Assembly (NCBI GenBank): GCA_900756875.1
Contig: CAAELW010000150.1
Span: 1 to 11,189 of the forward strand
DNA length: 11,189 bases
DNA from: Pasteurellaceae bacterium
GTDB taxonomy: Bacteria; Pseudomonadota; Gammaproteobacteria; Enterobacterales; Pasteurellaceae
Direction: 5' to 3'
The notes beneath the pieces were generated by a model that worked only from the letters and a program-made list of their open reading frames with translations, was not told the origin of the DNA and made no database searches. The position numbers and the translations under genes are program-made. Below, piece after piece: positions 8,285 through 11,189 of the stretch (the stretch's first letter is position 1; each line of letters begins with the position of its first letter).

Positions 8285-8325
8285 AAAGTGCGGTCAGAAA
8301 ATCTTTCAAATTCTGATCGCACTTT
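8285..8325. terminator. shared ribB/dusA terminator made from a USS and a diverged USS
   Basis: A 15-bp stem (8285-8299 with 8311-8325) and an 11-base loop lie between the converging ribB and dusA genes. The left arm has an exact USS (8286-8294). The right arm carries the same signal inverted with one change (AAGTGCGAT on the minus strand, 8316-8324). In the plus-strand RNA the changed position is a tolerated G-U pair. T-rich sequence follows on both sides, stronger on the minus-strand exit (TTTTGTTTTC). Confidence 0.85.
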
Positions 8326-8336
8326 GCATTTTAGGC

Positions 8337-9323
8337 TTAATTGGTTTCCACAAAGCTTAATGCCGTTTCGACCACTTCGATCCCCGCGCCTTGCTTAAAG
8401 GCATTTTCACTTAAATAGCGTCGCCATTGTCTTGCCCCTTTGCAGTTTTGGAATGCACCGAGCATATGTCGAACGATATGATTTAAATAAACACCTTGGC
8501 TCAGTTGTTTTTCAATATAAGGGAACATGGCTTCAACTGATTGTCTTGGTGTGACGATATCCGCATTGGCATCAAAAAGCATTTGATCAATATAGCCTAA
8601 CAACGACGGATTTTGATAAGCCTCACGACCAACCATCACGCCATCCACAAATTGCAAATGATGTTTCATTTCTTCGATAGTTTTAATGCCGCCATTAATT
8701 GCAATGGTCAACTGCGGGAAGTCTTTCTTTAATTGATAAACACGCTCATAATCCAAAGGGGGAATCTCGCGATTCTCTTTTGGGCTTAATCCTGAAAGCC
8801 AAGCTTTTCGAGCATGAACAATAAATTCTTGGCAACCTGCATGATGAACTTTTTCGATAAAATCGCAGAGAAATTCATAGCTATCCAAATTATCAATGCC
8901 GATACGCATTTTCACGGTCACAGGAATATTCACGACACGTTGCATTTCTGCAATACATTCTGCTACTAAATCTGCCTTTGCCATTAAGCAAGCACCAAAC
9001 ATACCATTTTGCACGCGATCGGAAGGGCAGCCCACATTCAGATTAATTTCATGATAGCCTTTTTCTTCGGCTAATTTGGCACAATGTCTAAGTTGTGCGG
9101 GATCACTTCCGCCAAGTTGTAGGGCAACCGGGTTTTCTTGCAAATCAAAATCTAAATGATCGTATTTCGCATGAATAATGGCGGGAGCCGTAACCATTTC
9201 AGTATAAAGCAACGCATTTTTACTAAATTGACGATGAAAATAGCGACAATGGCGTGTCGTCCAATCTAACATTGGCGCAACGGAAAAGCGCCCACGATAA
9301 AAGTGCGGTTGGTTTTCTGACAT
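8337..9323 (-). CDS. dusA: tRNA-dihydrouridine(20/20a) synthase DusA
   Basis: DusA reduces uridine at positions 20 and 20a of the tRNA D-loop to dihydrouridine, using FMN and NADPH. The 328 residues show an FMN-binding TIM barrel: [16 protein letters not shown] (14-29), the catalytic Cys99 in [14 protein letters not shown] (94-107), KMRIG (138-142), [12 protein letters not shown] (170-181), NGGI (210-213) and [10 protein letters not shown] (230-239). The [25 protein letters not shown] block, with ends as seen at 170-190, is typical of DusA rather than DusB or DusC. Length is usual. The start lies 3 bases after the clcA stop, so dusA is probably read from the clcA promoter. A USS lies in codons 6-8 of the gene. 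Confidence 0.95.
   Translation of the reverse strand: MSENQPHFYRGRFSVAPMLDWTTRHCRYFHRQFSKNALLYTEMVTAPAIIHAKYDHLDFDLQENPVALQLGGSDPAQLRHCAKLAEEKGYHEINLNVGCPSDRVQNGMFGACLMAKADLVAECIAEMQRVVNIPVTVKMRIGIDNLDSYEFLCDFIEKVHHAGCQEFIVHARKAWLSGLSPKENREIPPLDYERVYQLKKDFPQLTIAINGGIKTIEEMKHHLQFVDGVMVGREAYQNPSLLGYIDQMLFDANADIVTPRQSVEAMFPYIEKQLSQGVYLNHIVRHMLGAFQNCKGARQWRRYLSENAFKQGAGIEVVETALSFVETN
9301..9309 (+). repeat. DNA uptake signal in the start region of dusA
   Basis: Exact AAGTGCGGT, antisense to dusA, encoding the Pro-His-Phe part of its sixth to eighth codons. These residues precede the conserved barrel, where sequence is least constrained. Confidence 0.9.
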
Positions 9324-9326
9324 ATT

Positions 9327-10712
9327 TTATTTCTCTTGAATCTCGTTACGGCGAAGATCTTCTGCTTGTTGTTCCTGCATTCGTTGACGGAAACGTCCAG
9401 CCGCAAAGTGGTAAAAAGGTTTCGGACTAAATTGGCGCGAAATTATGGAGGCAATGATACTGGAAATCAAGAGCCAAATCAGCACAGGTTGAGCCCCCGT
9501 CATTTCCATTACCACTACGCTAGCTGTCACAGGAGATTGTGTGCCGCCCGCTAAAAAGGCTGCCATACATAAAATAACCAAGAAACGTTGATCGACCATG
9601 TCGTTGCTGATTTCCCATAACATGGTACCAATACCCGCGCCTGTAGTGAGAGATGGCGTAAAAATTCCGCCCGCGATGCCATTCCAATACGTCGTAACTG
9701 TTGCGAAGAGTTTTAGTATCCCCACTTCAGGTGACACGAGTTGTCCTTCTAATGCTCTGGCGACAACATCATAACCTGTTCCATAGGTTTGTCCTTCGCT
9801 GTAAGTACCCATCGCGGCAAGTACTAAACCGAGTAATAAGGCAATGTAAATGGGGTGTTTGCGGATCCAGTCACGCCATTTGATTGGAGAAAGTCCCACT
9901 AATCCTTTGGCAAGGAGTCGTCCAAATATACCGCCCAATACACCACAAACTACGCCACAAATGGCAAGCCAAAGATATAAATAAGGAATAGAGGTCGCGC
10001 CCTTATAAACAGGAAAGTAAGGGCTATTGCCTTGAATCGCCACTAAAATAAAACCGGCAGCTAATACACCGAGTAATACACGTCTTTCCCAGCGTAACAT
10101 CACGCCACGACCAAGTTCTTCAATGGCAAAAATGACACCGGCCAAAGGCGCATTAAAGGCGGCAGCAAGACCGCCTGCCGCACCGGTTGCGATGAGTTCA
10201 TTTGTACTCAAACCACGAAAAGCAAAGTTATATTTACGACAGAAATTTCCCCAAGCTAGCATGACTGCCGCACCCACTTGAACAGATGGGCCTTCACGTC
10301 CAACAGATGCACCGATAACCATTGCAAAGAAAGTAAGTGGAATTTTCCAAATGGTTTGGCGAAATTTAACCAGTTTTGTTTTATAGCCATTGTAAGGAAG
10401 ATTAATGGAGGCAATCACTTGTGGAATACCGCTGCCGCCAACATAAGGTGTGTATTTGGCGGTAAACCAGGTGAGGAAAGCAAGACCAAGCGGTAAAACG
10501 ATCCAAACGGCGAGAGGGTATTTAGCAGACCAATAGGCATTAAATTCAAGTCCGATATCGGCTAGCTTTGCAAATCCAAAGGAAAAGAGGGCGACAAATG
10601 TCGCACCAATTAGTAAACATACAAATTCGAGTGTTTTATGAGAGATACGATGGGTTTGTCGAAGCTTTTTATGATAGAAATAACGTAAATGAAAAATAAA
10701 TGAACGTAACAT
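9327..10712 (-). CDS. clcA: ClC-type chloride/proton antiporter
   Basis: A 461-residue inner-membrane exchanger of the ClC family (EriC/ClcA). The chloride-site motifs are present: GSGIPQV (93-99), GREGPSVQVG (138-147) with the external gating glutamate at 140, and GGIFTPSL (348-355). KPFY with Tyr434 matches the central tyrosine of the E. coli protein. IEE (197-199) keeps the internal proton glutamate, so coupled 2 Cl-/H+ exchange is expected instead of a passive channel. Many hydrophobic segments fit the 18-helix fold, and no CBS domain follows. The ATG at 10712 is preferred over TTG codons five residues upstream: the promoter predicts a transcript starting near 10737, leaving a 25-base leader. 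No strong ribosome site is visible for either start. E. coli ClcA aids extreme acid resistance; the role here is inferred. Confidence 0.93.
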   Translation of the reverse strand: MLRSFIFHLRYFYHKKLRQTHRISHKTLEFVCLLIGATFVALFSFGFAKLADIGLEFNAYWSAKYPLAVWIVLPLGLAFLTWFTAKYTPYVGGSGIPQVIASINLPYNGYKTKLVKFRQTIWKIPLTFFAMVIGASVGREGPSVQVGAAVMLAWGNFCRKYNFAFRGLSTNELIATGAAGGLAAAFNAPLAGVIFAIEELGRGVMLRWERRVLLGVLAAGFILVAIQGNSPYFPVYKGATSIPYLYLWLAICGVVCGVLGGIFGRLLAKGLVGLSPIKWRDWIRKHPIYIALLLGLVLAAMGTYSEGQTYGTGYDVVARALEGQLVSPEVGILKLFATVTTYWNGIAGGIFTPSLTTGAGIGTMLWEISNDMVDQRFLVILCMAAFLAGGTQSPVTASVVVMEMTGAQPVLIWLLISSIIASIISRQFSPKPFYHFAAGRFRQRMQEQQAEDLRRNEIQEK

Positions 10713-10743
10713 AATGATTGCCAACAAAATAATTCTGTTTGAA

Positions 10744-10772
10744 ATTATAAAACCCTGGCTTCAGGCAGGCAA
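10744..10772 (-). promoter_or_regulatory. clcA-dusA promoter
   Basis: On the minus strand a perfect TATAAT (10744-10749) lies exactly 17 bases downstream of TTGCCT (10767-10772), which matches 4 of 6 positions of the -35 consensus. It points into clcA and predicts a start near 10737. It is the best-matching promoter in the window together with the tRNA promoter. Confidence 0.75.
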
Positions 10773-10943
10773 TTGATTTGAAAAAAGAGAGTTAAAACTA
10801 AATGAATTAAACATCTTGAAGAGAATATATTAAATGTAAAGATGGGATGGAATAAATTATTTTAAAATCATATAATTATAGAAGATCTCTTAAGCCAAGT
10901 CAGAATTCACTACACTTAGATCAATAATTATAAGGATTCTATT

Positions 10944-11189
10944 ATGAAAAAAATACTATTTATCTCTATATTTAGCTGTTTCCTAACTTGTACTGAAGTA
11001 CAAGCATCTATAGCAAATTCCACCAGTTCGAGTAGTCAATTTAATCAAATTTCTACTAATTTAAGTAATGAAGAATTTGGTAAGCATATCCTCAAAAAAG
11101 TTTATCCAAGAGCGGTATACGATAAATGGAGTAAATCTTGGGAAGATGATGATTTTTTTATTGATTATGATTTAAAAGATATTCAAACC
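10944..11189 (+). CDS. N-terminal part of an unrecognised secreted protein (runs off the window)
   Basis: An open frame of 82 codons that reaches the window end without a stop. TAAGGA (10931-10936) lies 7 bases before the ATG, a good ribosome site. The first 21 residues look like a type I signal peptide: MKK, a hydrophobic run, then VQA at the cleavage position before Ser22. Cysteines at 12 and 16 do not fit a lipobox. After cleavage comes a Ser/Asn/Gln-rich stretch (about 22-42), then a charged and aromatic region with WSKSWEDDDFFIDYD (62-76). The gene is 28% G+C by count, against about 42% in ribB, and its upstream region is equally AT-rich. A possible -10 box TACACT (10911-10916) and a TATAAT (10871-10876) lack convincing -35 partners. 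I do not recognise the family. A secreted or periplasmic location is inferred. Confidence 0.75.
   Translation, partial: MKKILFISIFSCFLTCTEVQASIANSTSSSSQFNQISTNLSNEEFGKHILKKVYPRAVYDKWSKSWEDDDFFIDYDLKDIQT

Noticed and set aside
10713..10727. TTG start adding five residues to ClcA
   Set aside because: It would leave only about a 10-base leader from the predicted transcript start, and the ATG at 10712 is a better codon. It cannot be fully excluded.
10944..11009. Lipoprotein signal in the edge gene
   Set aside because: The cysteines at residues 12 and 16 are preceded by Ile-Phe-Ser and Phe-Leu-Thr, neither of which fits a lipobox; the VQA site before Ser22 fits ordinary cleavage better.

Overview
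The window reads as core chromosome of a Pasteurellaceae bacterium, most likely Haemophilus or a close relative such as Aggregatibacter. The best sign is the 9-base DNA uptake signal sequence (USS) AAGTGCGGT. It occurs exactly eight times on the two strands, where chance would give about 0.1, and this is the Haemophilus influenzae type of the signal. The gene content agrees: an LgtF-type lipooligosaccharide glucosyltransferase, a Kdo transferase, and a NadR without a DNA-binding domain, as found in NAD-dependent (V-factor) haemophili. Base composition is about 40% G+C, apart from the AT-rich right end. The species cannot be fixed by eye.

Layout. At the left, lgtF (minus strand) diverges from a tightly packed plus-strand operon, waaA-coaD-lipoprotein gene-rep. 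The first three genes overlap by 4 bases each, and the operon ends in a terminator built from two inverted USS copies. A tRNA operon follows (Ser-GCT, Arg-ACG, Arg-ACG) with a strong promoter and a GC-rich discriminator. Next comes a minus-strand pair, nadR and a metallophosphoesterase gene, 1 base apart. Divergent from nadR is ribB, preceded by an FMN riboswitch that carries a USS in its variable arm. ribB converges on a minus-strand clcA-dusA operon across a shared USS-containing hairpin. At the right edge an AT-rich gene (about 28% G+C) for an unrecognised secreted protein begins and runs out of the window.

Function. lgtF and waaA build the inner core of lipooligosaccharide, and coaD makes coenzyme A. 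NadR and RibB supply NAD from nicotinamide riboside and a riboflavin precursor, so the centre of the window concerns redox cofactors. rep is a replication helicase, dusA modifies tRNA, and clcA is a chloride/proton exchanger.

I see no CRISPR array, prophage, insertion sequence or defence system. The more interesting features are the USS inside the riboswitch, a possible antiterminator pairing in that leader, the coupled nadR-phosphoesterase pair, the tRNA-Arg duplicates with a compensated base pair, and the AT-rich secreted-protein gene at the edge.
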